From the NCBI RefSeq assembly GCF_004193775.1, contig NC_041019.1, positions 9,100,204 through 9,164,203 of the forward strand: 64,000 bases of DNA. Reading direction: 5' to 3'. This DNA comes from Glycine soja (lineage: Eukaryota > Streptophyta > Magnoliopsida > Fabales > Fabaceae). A program made the position numbers and the translations under genes. Within the stretch, counting starts at the first letter, position 1. Each line of letters opens with the position of its first letter. The notes under the pieces are model-generated. The model had not been told where the DNA came from. It saw only the letters and a list, made by a program, of their open reading frames with translations, and did not search any database. This document shows positions 12,350-24,452 of the stretch, in pieces.

Positions 12350-13570
12350 CAAAGGAGAACACGGTGGAATAAACTTCAATTGATCCTTTATTATTTGTAA
12401 ATTGTAAGTCACAATCATTGAGGTTAACGTACGTTCTTGTAATGTTATTTACGTGGACTCGAATTTGTTAGTAACAGTGCGAATTTTTTATTCCGCTTTC
12501 TTTGCTTTTTTGATATTATTGTAATGTAATTCTTAACCTTTAAGCCACTTCATTGATTTGAATGAGTAAAATGTTTTTTTTTTATGAATGAGTAAAATTA
12601 TATGAATAAGTTAAATTTAGACAAAAACTTCTGTATCATGATATTTTAAAATTTAAGATGGAGCAAGAGAAATAGAGTTATCTCACGGATTTTAAAGCGA
12701 TATTTTTCTTATTTTTTTAAATCTTTTGGAGCAATTAATTTCCTGGAGAATTATTGAGATTTATTATGTAATCATTCGACCCTTTTGTTATGTTGGGCTT
12801 TTTTTTTCATAATAAGGATATCACCTAATTAATAATTAAAGATTATTTTTAAAAAAAAAATGTTAACTTATTTTATAGAAAGAGTATTTTAGTAAACTAC
12901 ATCTTGGATACTTTCGTTTTTAGGAAAAAAAGTTATAAATTCTAAATTGTTTTTCTAAAACACAAATGGGTAACCTACTTGTTTTTTAGAAAGTATTTTA
13001 GCAAACTACAACTTGGTTGCATTTTAACCAAAATATAAGTAGCCATTCATTGACAAATCCTATTTTAAAAAATGTTAAAGTTATCAAAGTGAAATTTTAC
13101 TCCGCCCAATAAAGTTTTTTCTTCACTCATAACAAGTGCTTTTTATTTGAATGACTCATAACTACTTAACTAGTACTACTAATTCAACAAAAGAGACGAC
13201 TAAAAACGTTCCTTCCCTAAAATAAAACCCATACGAATAGACTTGAAATGAGCATTGTAACTCACAATCATCAAGGCTAGTAACGATCTTGTAAATTAAT
13301 TTATTAACTTTGCATAAATTATGAGTAACATGTGATTTTTCTTTTTACTCTTTTCAAATTCTTATCCTTTAAGCTACTTCACTCAGAAAAATGAGTAAAC
13401 TTTAGAAAAGAGAAAAAAACCTATCGCACTGAATTTATTTTTACGAAACAGGACATAAGCAATAGGGTCATCACACTGATTTTAATTGATATTTATTCAT
13501 GGATATTTATTTATTGGATCAAATACTTAGGAGGATCATTGAAAGTATTTATTACGTAGCGGTGGTTTGT
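12350..13570 (+). repeat. Ancient ~0.85-kb direct duplication
   Basis: 12400-12780 and 13250-13570 share ordered blocks: GTAAGTCACAATCATTGAGG versus GTAACTCACAATCATCAAGG, CTTGTAA, TTTAAGCCACTTCA versus TTTAAGCTACTTCA, GAATGAGTAAA versus AAATGAGTAAA, and the later GGATCAAATACTTAGG region. A nested ~108-bp repeat (GTATTTTAGTAAACTAC versus GTATTTTAGCAAACTAC) lies at about 12885 and 12993. No coding capacity. Confidence 0.5.
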
Positions 13571-13739
13571 ATTGCAATTCATTGAGACAAACATAACATG
13601 TCAAAAGTGATGATAGAGGTGCAATAAAATAAAGATTGAAGAAGATTCAAATGGCTTGCATTTCCAAGATGATAACAAAAACACCAATAGACAAGCAAGC
13701 CTCACATGAGAAAGAGAAAAAATAAATTAAAAGAAGATA

Positions 13740-14350
13740 AGGCAAAGGAAGGGATCTAAGTGTCATTTCAGCTTTCGGCTAAGGGCATCATCATCTAACA
13801 CCATGCAATCTTAAAAGCATGTTGACCGTTGACCACTGGCCAAAGTGGACCCTACCACACCAGATCCATCCACCCTCGAACCTCGATCTCTTTCTCTTGT
13901 GACCCCACTAACATGGGACACGTCATCAGCGTCAGCATCTGAACCGGGTTCAGTGCATGAACCGGTTCAAAGGAGGGAGCTATTAGTACAGACACGTTTG
14001 GACAAAACGCAGGATCTAGGGGGTTGCGTGGTTTGCCCTATCTGGTTTCTGTAACCACACAAGAAAACTTGTTACTTGAGCCCGCATGCACTAATTTCTC
14101 TATTTTTCTTTTTTCAATTGTGTTATAAATTGGTAGAGAAATGAAAGGGAACAAATTAGTTGTAGTTATAGGGTAGAAGTATTAGGTGGGGTGGGTAATG
14201 GGGTATATTGTATTGGTATGCGTGGTGGAAAGTGGGTCAGTGTTATTGATTGGTGGAATCGGAACCATGACCGGGATAAATGTTGGGGAGATGCATGGGC
14301 TAAGCAAAGTTGCTCCCCTACTCATAAATTGAATCACCACCTATGTTCAC
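13740..14350. promoter_or_regulatory. Orphan promoter-like island with paired W-boxes
   Basis: This segment is clearly less AT-rich than its surroundings and looks non-repetitive. TTGACC occurs at 13822-13827 and 13829-13834, a tandem W-box (WRKY binding) arrangement. Further on are GACACGTCATCAGCGTCAGC (ACGT and TGACG-like cores, about 13918) and an AACCGGTT palindrome (about 13960). The 69-codon open frame starting at 13845 has no family I know and probably reflects base composition. No gene follows in either direction within several kb. Confidence 0.35.
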
Positions 14351-15660
14351 ATTTACCACCTACGTTTTAAAATTAGACAAAAGCTAACCACAGAATCTCT
14401 TCTGAGATCTTGGTTTTGGTTTTTTTTTTTTTTATGACACACTATTACATTACTTTCGAAATTTCTTTTATTTTTAATCTAATAATAGACCTAATTTTGA
14501 GATATTAAATAATTTTTTAAGTCTTATAAGAATTAAATATAAATTAATTTTAGAAAGAGAGTAAAAAATATTTTTTTTAAATGAATGCAAATCTCTTGAA
14601 ACTAAAATCTCCTTACAAGATTTTTTATTGGAGATAGTCTTTAGAGCACACGTTAAAGAATTTAAAATACTTTTTATTGAAAAATAAAAAAATGTGTTGT
14701 TTGTGATTTTTTTTACACTTATGTTTTACACAATAAATATTTTCTCATTTTAATTTTTTAACCAACATCCTACGAATATTGATTAGCAAAATCCTTAAAA
14801 CAAATATCACCTTAAGTTGTTTTATATAAATTAAGAAAAAATAATAAATATTTCCTCCGGTCTTATATATTGGTCACATTCTAGAAGAAATATTTGGTCT
14901 TATTTATAAGTCACCAACTAATCTATTAATAATGATTTTTCAATTTTGTTCTTTATACTATTATCAACACTTCATTATGAGAAGTCTATTTTTTATGCGT
15001 GTGCACTCATTCTTCTCACTCCATGCAATTAATAAAAATATGAGTACCTCTTCAAATTTCACTTGAGATTGAAAGTTGCTATTGGTCCATATTCATTTAT
15101 GGGATAGTAGAATAATGAGTGAATATTTAAGATCAACTTGCTACCTATTTATAATAGTTACTCTTCATCCTACCTATTTATTTTATTAAAATATAATAAT
15201 TACAGTCATTAGATTTTAAAAAAATAAATAATAAAAATGATGAGATCTACTCTTAAAAAAAGTGGATTTCTCTTGAAAAAAAAATAATTTTATAAAAGAA
15301 AAGATAAATCACACTCATCAAAATAATTAGTTCAATCATTTAATTTTGATAATCTCAATAAAAAGTTAATTCACTCCCTAAATATCTTCTACATTAATTG
15401 CATGAGATAAAAGGAGAGACAATTATAAAAAATAAAAGTCCAATTAAATAAAGGTTTTTTTTATAGATATTCATTAAATACGAGAGAATGAATTGAAATT
15501 TATTTATATTTTACTCCAACCCACATTAATTTTTTTCCAAATTTTAATCTGATACTTATTTTAGAGTAAATTTTATGAGATAAATATTTTAGTTTTTTTT
15601 AAATGTCTTTAAATTTTACTACTAAGCACGCACGCATAATTTTATTGATAATTATGCATT
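14351..15660. other. AT-rich intergenic spacer
   Basis: No coding region. About 14860 (TCCTCCGGTCTTATATATTGG) resembles a Stowaway-type end, but no inverted partner was found. Confidence 0.4.
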
Positions 15661-15935
15661 TACATGATAGAGATTGTGGTGTGTGTGCGTCGCAATCGCC
15701 AGAGGCCAAAGACTAGAGAAGGAAAGAGAAATTTAGCGCGCGTTTTGTTTCTTTTGTTACAATTAGGCGGGAAATTGATGCGCTTCATTTATTGCCTCTC
15801 TTTCGCCACTTTTATTATTCCATCCACACCACCAACTCATTTATCTCTCTCCCTCCACCTCAATATATTCTCCACACTAATCATATCGATCCCTTCATTT
15901 AAATGTTTTTGTCCAACTTTACTTATAAGAATTTA
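15661..15935 (+). promoter_or_regulatory. Orphan promoter-like island with E2F-type site
   Basis: GGCGGGAAA at 15766-15774 (TTTCCCGCC on the other strand) matches the E2F/DP binding consensus, with GCGCGCG nearby at about 15737. A CT-rich stretch (TCTCTCCCTCCACCTC and similar, to about 15870) follows, resembling a plant 5' leader. The frame through it is not recognisable as protein. This is what the 5' end of a cell-cycle or replication gene looks like, but no gene follows. Confidence 0.35.
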
Positions 15936-17177
15936 AACCAAGAGATGTACTAATAACCTATGATAAGAATAATTTTATTAAAAATTTATATAACGCAAAA
16001 ATGTTATTTTAGTTAATATTTTCTCTCTATCACTTTAATATCTTGAGTTAAAAAAAATTAAAAAGAAAAAAAATAATGTTGCCTATGTGTTTACTTTGTC
16101 TCTTGTAAATGACTCAAAATAGTTTATAGAAAATTCTAAAATTTACAAGTTCATAATTTTTTGAAAGGTAAAAGAAAACATAAGCATGTCTTTAAATATA
16201 TTTTTATATTAATATTATTTTGGAAACAAAATGGTAGATTTATTTTTGTCCAAAAATTACGCCTTACTATTTTTCCTCTTTCAAAGTAAACTGAAATGAC
16301 TTTAGTTTGCTTTTAGCATTCTGATCAATTTTACTTTTTTTCTAAATAATTTAAATGAGGTTTTCTCTTATGCAACAAATTGGTGCATATAAAAGTGATA
16401 TATTTTATATTTAATAAATATTATTTACTTTCTCCTTATTATAATATACTTTAGACATAATCACACGTATTAATACAAAGCGTTAATGCAATTGATTTTA
16501 TCGATTTTTGTAAAAAAAAAAAAATGTCAGTAATATATTGTTTGCTCAACTTGAAATTCAAATTCAAACTTAAAGGAGCAGTTGAAGTAATTTCCCATAG
16601 AACACAAAATCAAACAAGTGGCACTATTAGACATAAGAAGTTAGGAAATTGCTTTCCACGGGCTAAAATCATATAATTTAGTTGGTGATTAGTATTAGAA
16701 ATCTATACAAAAAAAGGCCTTCAATAATCATTTTTCTTTAGATCAAATTAGTATCACTTTCTTCCTTACAATTCATGCCTCACAGGCGGTAATAGATCCA
16801 AAAAAATTCTATAGTGAGGATAAGAAATAATTTATAGTATTTTCACAAAAAAAATATTATAAATTTTTATAAAATACATAATGTCATGATAAAAGGAATA
16901 CCAAATAATTAAGTTCTACGTGGATGCCTGTTAGAGGAGTTAAAGCATTAAAAATTAAAAGGATCAATTACTAAAATTAGTATAATTTATTCTCTTTTTT
17001 AGTTTCTTATATTTTTTACATTCATTTTAAAAAAATCTTATCATAACAATATTTTTTTTGTGGGGGTAATTTTTTTATTACACATATGCAAATAAAAAAA
17101 ATTCTGTGTGGCCGAAAACAATTCCCCCACATCCCAACACAAATCCGTCAGACACAAAATAACTATCAATTTGAAGG

Positions 17178-17180
<3 letters not shown>
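15936..17180. other. AT-rich intergenic spacer
   Basis: No coding region. At about 16782, CACAGGCGGTAATAGATCC resembles a decayed hAT-type end without an identified partner. Confidence 0.4.

Positions 17181-17230
<50 letters not shown>
17181..17230. repeat. (TA)25 microsatellite
   Basis: Perfect TA run. Two overlapping frames with Tyr-Ile repeats across it are artefacts of this repeat. Confidence 0.98.
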
Positions 17231-17232
<2 letters not shown>

Positions 17233-19357
17233 ACTTTTAATGATATTTCTTTATGCATTTACTTTTTCTGCACTTTCTCTCCATCTTATATTTTTTTTAA
17301 TCTTCATTCTTTGTTTAAATCTTATTTTTTCAATTTCAATTTCTTATCACAATCTAAAATGAAATATTATTATCGAAATTATGATTACTATTTTCATCAA
17401 TATCTAAATAATTTTCTTAAGTTAAAAATTATATATAATTATTTGTTTTAAAAAAAACTGACAATAGAAATTTGGATTCTATATCTCATGATAAAAATCT
17501 TATTTGTTAATAGAGTCTAGGTGAAAATAGTTTTGTAGTTAGAAATTACCGAACACACATTTACAATATTCACTATTAACACTTATATAAATAAGGGTGC
17601 AGCTAACACCTTCTGGACTAACGGAGAAAGAACTTCCTCCAAACCACATAATTTAGCCAGCACATGGTGGCCCAGCTGAGAGAGTTATAAAAATCCCAAA
17701 TAATTAAAATCTAAATATCCAAACTCAGCTCCACCTTGGGTTTACCAATTAAAATCCTACTAATGATATGTTTTCTATAATCCTATTTTGTTGATATTTT
17801 AATGTTATAGAACAAAATTATTAAATGAAAATTAACTATATTTAATATTTTTAATTTAATAATTAAGAAAATTAAAAAAGTATCATATAAGAATTCAAAA
17901 CTAAACTCCATGAAATAATTTGCAATAGAGTCCCAAGATATACCAGACAAGGGACATATTATCTGCGTGATACTTTCACGGCCTTCAATAATTCAATATT
18001 ATCTTCTTTTTTTATAACCAATAATTCAGTATTATCACTTAGAAGTGACCAGTAGTCATTAAATCAACTACCTGTATTTTAACTGAATCGTGTTAAACAA
18101 ATTTAGAAATTAAAAAAAGCATGATTTTATGTTATATATTTAATACAATAACTTCACGTTTAATTATGTAAAAAAAGTTAATGTTTAATTATTTTTTTAA
18201 TAATTTTTCTTGAGAAAATGTTTGATAGACACCCAAATGCTATTCAACACCGAGAGACAAATAGAAAGATAAAGATAAAAAAAATGAAATATATTGATAA
18301 AGTGTTTAAAATAAAACACAATTCATGTGTTTTTTATTATTTTTCTTGTTACTCAAAAATAACTTCCACGTATTTAATGCTTATTAAAAAATAAATTTAA
18401 ACTTTTAAGATAGCATGTCATGTAATCCGTACAAGAGATAATAATTTCTAAATGTATATTCAATTTTCGTGCGCGTAGACTCATTTGGTTTTTCACGGTT
18501 GAATCGATGGGAATAGTTTTCATTTTTCAGCTGAATTGGAGTAATTTAAAAAAAAAATAAAGATTGACTTATATACTTAGTGACAGAGAAGTAATCTCAA
18601 CTAAGTTGATACTATTATCTAAGAATAAGAGAAAACACAAGTAAAAAAAATATCATTACAAAAAAAAAAGTGGGGATGAGGTGTACAAAAAGTCATGAAG
18701 GATAACAACCAAAACCCATGAAAGTTCAACTAGTTAGAGAGACCTATCTTATTTCTGTTGTATTCTGTTGTCACAAAAGGAAAAATTTAATTCCACTAAT
18801 AAAAATAAATAACTGTAATTAAGTAAGAGAGGCACGGGAATCTTCACAAGTATTGTCTTCTTTATAAATGTAGTGCAAATTAAAAATAAACTAAGTTAAA
18901 TAAAGATACAAAGAGTAACAAGAGAATTGGACAAGTTATTTAGCACAATGCCTAATTTTCCTTCTAATTCTCCGATTAATAAATATATTTGTATAATTTT
19001 CCTTCTAATTTTCAATTGACTTGTTGTACGAATTTGACACAATCCTAAGATTCATATATCCTATCATTTCACCATTATTTTTACCTAATTGTGGGTTTTT
19101 TAATAATAGAATTAGATAAGATCAATGCCTTGAGTCCACTAAAAGGGTTCTCACTCCGTGAATAGAGCATGAGTTTTGTCCCATTAATCTCTTTTTGACT
19201 TAATTAGAAAAATAATAGTATCATACAATTAGAATAAATTAAAAAAAAACATGTTAATTTATGTTTGTTCTTATATTTTAAATTCTCATAGAAACTGAGC
19301 TGAATGCATCTTTTTATTTGAGACAGTATTATTATATAATTTGTGTTTGAATTGGTG
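17231..19357. other. AT-rich intergenic spacer
   Basis: No coding region, RNA gene or clear element on either strand. Confidence 0.5.
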
Positions 19358-19379
19358 TTAGGGAAGAGAGGTAGGTACC

Positions 19380-19580
19380 TTGTTGACCTTTGCATAGAAA
19401 GAAGATAAAGAAGAAGGGTCAGAAGCCAAAAAATGAGGAAAAGTGTATGTGCAGGTTTTGACCATGCTCATTGCCCAGATCTCTTGCCAGAAATTGTTCC
19501 TCACATAACTTGCAATCCAATTTAAATATTCTCCTACTTTTGCTTTTCCACCCTCTCCATCAAGCTCAAGAACACCAAAG
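19380..19580 (-). pseudogene. Orphan exon-like fragment of an unrecognised gene
   Basis: On the minus strand a 76-codon frame contains a complex, non-repetitive peptide (FGVLELDGEGGKAKVGEYLN, then WIASYVRNNFWQEIWAMSMV) that looks like real protein. It ends at a good 5' splice site (AACAAG/GTACCTACC, about 19375) and is preceded by a possible acceptor (GATGCAAG/CCTTTGG, about 19583). No matching exons lie within several kb, so this may be one exon of a lost or captured gene. I do not recognise the family and assign no function. Confidence 0.4.
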
Positions 19581-19599
19581 GCTTGCATCCAAATTCAAA

Positions 19600-20990
19600 A
19601 GGAGTACATTTCACAAGAAAAGAGAAAAGGCAAAAGAATATATATGTTAATAATCCAAATTGAATTCGCTGTATTGGAATCAGAAAATGTGCTGCAAACT
19701 GTTGTTTACTATCAGAGTAAAGGACTGGTTTTCCCCATAGTGATGTTGGAGGGAATTCCAAACATCATCAAGTTCTTGTTTAGATTTTATTTTGAATTTG
19801 ATTCTTTATTCTACGTACCAACCAATTGTATAACAACTTGCAACATACAATTTTACATTTTAAAATCATGTACGACAAATAAATTTGTTATAAAAATTGT
19901 ATGTTAATGCTATATATGTATTTAGTTTAGTTACAATGTGTTTTAGTTCCACATAAAATCAATATCCCAAAAGTACGTAAGAATTAAGAAGCTATATAGT
20001 ACTGTTGCTTGTACTTAGACGTGATAAATAGATACACATAGTGCATGTCTGGTTCAGCGTTTTCAACCACAGATCCAAGTCTAATTCGAAGCAAGTTTAT
20101 AAATTGAGTTTTTATATGATTTTGACCTGAAAATTGATAAATATGCACGTTCTAAACTTGAATCCAAACGCACCAAAAATCTTTGATGTGATGCTGAATC
20201 AAACACTCACTTTAATTTGATTGCATGTTCCACGTTTGGGCTAAAGCATAACAAGTTATGGCTTCTGTGCATTTCTTGATGATTAACCTGGAAATTTGGC
20301 AAAACTTGAGTCATCACGAACTTGTGTCCAAACATAGTTAATGTGTTTGAGTGAGAGACAGATAGAACGCTAAAAACAACAACATTCTCTTTATTAAATT
20401 ATAAAAATGCATTTTAAGAAGTCCAATTCAATTTTTTTAATGTTGACAGGAGATTGCCAATATACACTGATACACCAACTAAAAAATTAGAAGATGGATC
20501 TTAGTATTCACCAATTTTTCTTAAAATAAAAATTAGGTTAAAATTCAGGTAACTAACTCTCTTGTATTAATCAATCTTAATTCTCATCATTATTTTTTTT
20601 GTTATCACGTCATTGATACATAAAATTCATTAATTTTTTTGACGATTAATCTTTATCGAAAAAACTGACGGAGTATATTTAATAAAATTATTTTCTTTCA
20701 ATCATATTTTTTTATCTAAATGGTTTGAATCGAGATTTTACTTAAAGAAATCTTACTACTGGTATCAACAATTTATTGATTTATAATAGCCAACTTATGC
20801 ATTCAAACTCAGCGTCGGATACCTTGACAAGAGTCAAGCTGTTGAATGTTAATTAATCATATAGAGGAATTCTCTGCATTAGAACTTTTTTTACTTAAAT
20901 GAAATTTCTTGCATTGTAACTGAAATTAAAGATAGTGTGATAATGGGCCCTACCCGAGGACGACAGTTATATTATATCATGCCCGTATTT
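19600..20990. other. AT-rich intergenic spacer
   Basis: No convincing coding region; the short frames at 19534-19907 on both strands show no conserved features. Confidence 0.45.
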
Positions 20991-20993
20991 TTT

Positions 20994-22655
20994 TCACACT
21001 TGCTATTCGCATCCCAATTTTTTGTACAACTCCTCCCTTCTCTATATTTTTTATGCCAATTATACCTTTTATTTATTAAAACATAGTTTTGGAAATTATT
21101 TTTGGAACAACATATATTAATTATGAAAACTAATTTTTGGAATTATGTTTTAACAAAATACACATAATTCCTGAAACTATTTTTCAAAACAACATATATC
21201 AGCTCTAGAATGTAGTTTACAAAATTATATATATTTTGTTAAAACATATTTCCTAAAATAACTTTATGAAACAACACATACCGATTCCAGAATATAATTT
21301 CCAGAATAATGTGTTAACAAAATACACTTAGTTTTGGAAACTACTTTTCAAAATTAAAATATGTTGTTCTAGTAGTCATAAAAACATGTGAAATATAGAA
21401 CTTTCCTTAAGGAGATGCGATAGTTGCCAATTGCTAATTATTGGACAAATACTTATTTTGACGCTAAATACAGATAACCCATATAAGAATTTTTCGATGC
21501 ACGAAACATGAGAAGACGCCTAATAGTGTGTCAGCAGCTTTGTAAAAAAAAAAAAATGAAGTATAATGTACACCATATGATAGATGAAGTCATCCATGGG
21601 CATATGTTGAAACACAGTATTACATGAACGAAAATGCACATTATCACAAAACAATTGATGGAAAATGTGGTATTACAACAAGATTTAAAAAGTAATGAAT
21701 AGGAATGACGACCGAGGTTCAAAATTATGCTTTAAAAAAATAATTAAGATAGGGTGAAAAATAGGATTTAAAAAGTAACAAACATGATACTTATATGTTG
21801 TTTTGAAATGTAGTTTCTAGAATTGTATATTTAGTTAAAACAATTTCATAAATTACTTTCTGAAATTGCTGTATGTTGTTCCATAAAGTAATTTCCAAAA
21901 TTATGTTTTGATATACACAAAGAGAAAGAGGAGTGTACTTAATAAACGTGGGATGTAAATAGCAAGTGTCTGTAAAGTTGCTATTTAGGCCTGATATGTT
22001 ACTTATGCACCCCACTTAATTTTTTTAAAACACCCCCTTAATGCCTTCATCTTTTTCTCCATTTGGTTCTCCTAACTCTGCCTCATTGCATCCCCAATTC
22101 ATATAATACCCCAAGTCTATGAAATTGTGCCTTTTAGCATTCTTTAAAACATATTCTTCAAAGTATATTAAAAAAGAGTTTTCTAGTAAGGCAATGTCGA
22201 CATCAAATAAATTGAATCCCGTATCCAAACTCCAAGTCTTTGAACAATAATGGATGATTGAGTTTTTCAAAAAGGCTAGTGAGGCCAATATAGTGGTTCA
22301 TCAATGAGGCTATTGGCAACCACCCACAATGGTTGCCTTTGCAATTAGGAGGTGGGGATCGAGAGAAAACTTGCTTACTATAGTTACATGTTTCAATGTT
22401 GGGGTTGAACATGGTAAGGGAACTCATGCAACACATTGTCTTGGCGACGTCGAAGGCAATGATGCAAAGGGTCTTTAACAGGAAGGGGTTGTTGTGGAAG
22501 AAGAGTTTCTCATCCCAAAACTAACGGCCCATGTTTGGGGGCTGCATGCAACGCACAAAAACTTGAGTTAAGTGTGTTTCTTAGGGTAGTTTAGGAAAAA
22601 CAATATAGGAAGAAGGTATATTTAGAAAATAAGAGAGATGTAAATAGCAAAAGCC
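20994..22655. mobile_element. Candidate TIR element with three related ends and captured ORFs
   Basis: The left end (20994-21060) carries ACACTTGCTATTCGCATCCC, then CTCCTCCCTTCTCTATATT. Inverted relatives lie at 21905-21970 (TGGGATGTAAATAGCAAGTG) and, weaker, at 22590-22655 (GAGATGTAAATAGCAA with an AGGAAGAAGG block). An inner ~1-kb element and an outer ~1.66-kb element are therefore both possible. 21060-21370 and 21780-21915 are degenerate arrays of TTTGGAATTATGTTTTAACA-like motifs. No target duplication was found. Confidence 0.45.
22025..22436 (-). pseudogene. Unrecognised gene-like fragment inside the TIR element
   Basis: Two overlapping minus-strand frames (22203-22436 and 22025-22288) have complex composition. 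Peptides such as FDVAKTMCCMSSLTMFNPNI and NFIDLGYYMNWGCNEAELGE look protein-derived. They fit one ancestral frame broken by a frameshift near 22210-22280. The surroundings (22440-22560) are also less AT-rich. I recognise no family. The position between the inner and outer right ends of the TIR element suggests capture by a transposon. Confidence 0.3.
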
Positions 22656-22659
22656 TTCA

Positions 22660-23582
22660 AATAGTTTTAAACCTTTTAGCCCAATGATAAAGCTTGTGCT
22701 TTGGATGTCTTACCATGACTTTCTCACTACCTAGCCTTTTTTTCTTCTCGCACCTCCTATCTCCTAGCACCCCCACCTCCTCGTCAACCCCACCTTATCA
22801 TCTTCAAATATCTTCGCACTTTCACGAGGAACATATAGGTCCAAAATCCATTGTCCAAATGTAGATTATTGCATTACAACTTCAATCTTTTTTTATTACT
22901 ACATTTACCTATTCAGTTGAATGATGTTACTTTTTGAAGATTTACAAGCTAATTATCGTTTTAGTAAATAGCTGTAAAAATGTATTAAGTGTGATGCTGC
23001 ATAGTCTTATTAATCTTTCTTAACATAATTGGTCACAATCACAACAGACCTTTATTTTTTATTTTTTTTGAGTGGATAGACCTTTAGATTTTAAAAGTAT
23101 CATCTTATGTTTTTCAATTTATCGAAAGTATTTCATACAAATACAAAATTGTACTCTTACAAAATTTTGTCTCGTGCATCGCTGTCCATGCTTTATTTGT
23201 CTATATTTGTATTTTCCTTATTATTTTAGAGTTAGATTTAGTTGTAAATAATTATTATCATTGAAAAGTAATTTATATACCATTGTGATTGTGGGGTGGT
23301 TTTTAAAAGAAGTTAAAAGATAAATTGGTAAAAAAAATTATGTACGTTAAAAATGGATATCCCCTTCATTATCAGTCTAGATTATTACATTATACAAAAA
23401 ATATTACCTGATTTTTATTTTATTTAAGATGTTTGGATAAAAAATTGTAAAATTGTTTTTTTTCATGCTTTATGCTACATAAATGTTCAAAACCATAAAA
23501 TAAAATAAAAATAATATGATATTTTAATAATTAAACATTAACTTTTTTTCTAAAAAACATTAAATTAAATAGAAAAATAGGA

Positions 23583-23586
<4 letters not shown>
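22660..23586. other. AT-rich spacer
   Basis: No coding region. 22735-22810 is a C-rich stretch without open frames of note. Confidence 0.45.

Positions 23587-23663
<77 letters not shown>
23587..23663. repeat. (TA)~38 microsatellite
   Basis: The longest uninterrupted TA run in the window. Confidence 0.98.
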
Positions 23664-23667
<4 letters not shown>

Positions 23668-23717
23668 CTCCCTCACATTCACTCTCATTTGAACGTTATC
23701 CTCTTATGAAGTGACAT

Positions 23718-23725
23718 ATTTCATT
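23718..23725. repeat. hAT target-site duplication, left copy
   Basis: ATTTCATT immediately before the element start TAGACATGG. Confidence 0.85.
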
Positions 23726-24320
23726 TAGACATGGCAATGGAGTGAGGCGGGGACGTGTATTGTCTTCCTAATATCCGACTCTGACTTTCCAACATATTCC
23801 CATGCCCGTACTCGATATCCGACGGGTTAAAATTTATTATCCCATCCCCGTGCTTGTTTAGTATCGGGTATCCCTGATCCTGTCCCGTACCCGATTCAAA
23901 TTAGAAAAATAATTTTTTTAAAGAAAATATTAAAAATTTGATTTTAGAAAAAATAAATTGATTGTTAAACATTTATTTTTAACTACTTATATATCAATAG
24001 ATTTATTATAGCGCATGTGTCTACACAAATCTTTAAGAAGATAATATTAAATTATGTAAAAATTCTAAAATAAAATTAACTAGTAATAAATATTTTAGGC
24101 CTTTTGATTAAATTATGCAAAAAATCTAAAAATTTTAAGTGGCGAGACGAGTCTAGTTTCGGGGTCGGGGCAGATGTAGTAATCTCATACTCGTATCCGT
24201 ATCCGACTTTTAGTTATCGGAGAAAATCCGAACCCTAACCCATACCCGATCAACTCGGGTATTACCCGTCAAAATTGGGACGGATTCGGATGGATACCCA
24301 CAGGTACAGGGATATGTCTA
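23726..24320. mobile_element. Non-autonomous hAT element
   Basis: A 595-bp element begins TAGACATGGCAATGG and ends ATATGTCTA, giving a TAGACAT inverted terminus. Both subterminal regions are rich in CCCGTACCCG/CGGGTA-type motifs (ATCCGAC, CGGGTATCC, ACCCGATCAACTCGGG). The perfect 8-bp duplication ATTTCATT on both sides is diagnostic of hAT transposition. There is no transposase inside, so it was moved in trans. The ends still match well, but the arms have diverged, so the insertion is not very recent. Confidence 0.88.
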
Positions 24321-24328
24321 ATTTCATT
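24321..24328. repeat. hAT target-site duplication, right copy
   Basis: ATTTCATT immediately after the element end, identical to the left copy. Confidence 0.85.
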
Positions 24329-24408
24329 CTTCTCACATGCATATATCTTGGTACATTTTTAATATCAATCAAATAATTTAAATGCAATTGAATATCATAA
24401 ATTAATTT

Positions 24409-24411
<3 letters not shown>

Positions 24412-24446
<35 letters not shown>
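24412..24446. repeat. (AT)17 microsatellite
   Basis: Perfect AT run; the Tyr-Ile-rich minus-strand frame over it is an artefact. Confidence 0.98.

Positions 24447-24452
<6 letters not shown>

Noticed and set aside
15664..15936. 90-codon plus-strand frame
   Set aside because: Overlaps the promoter-like island and has the composition of a leader, with no recognisable domain.
17086..17451. Two plus-strand frames with Tyr-Ile repeats
   Set aside because: Produced by the (TA)25 microsatellite.
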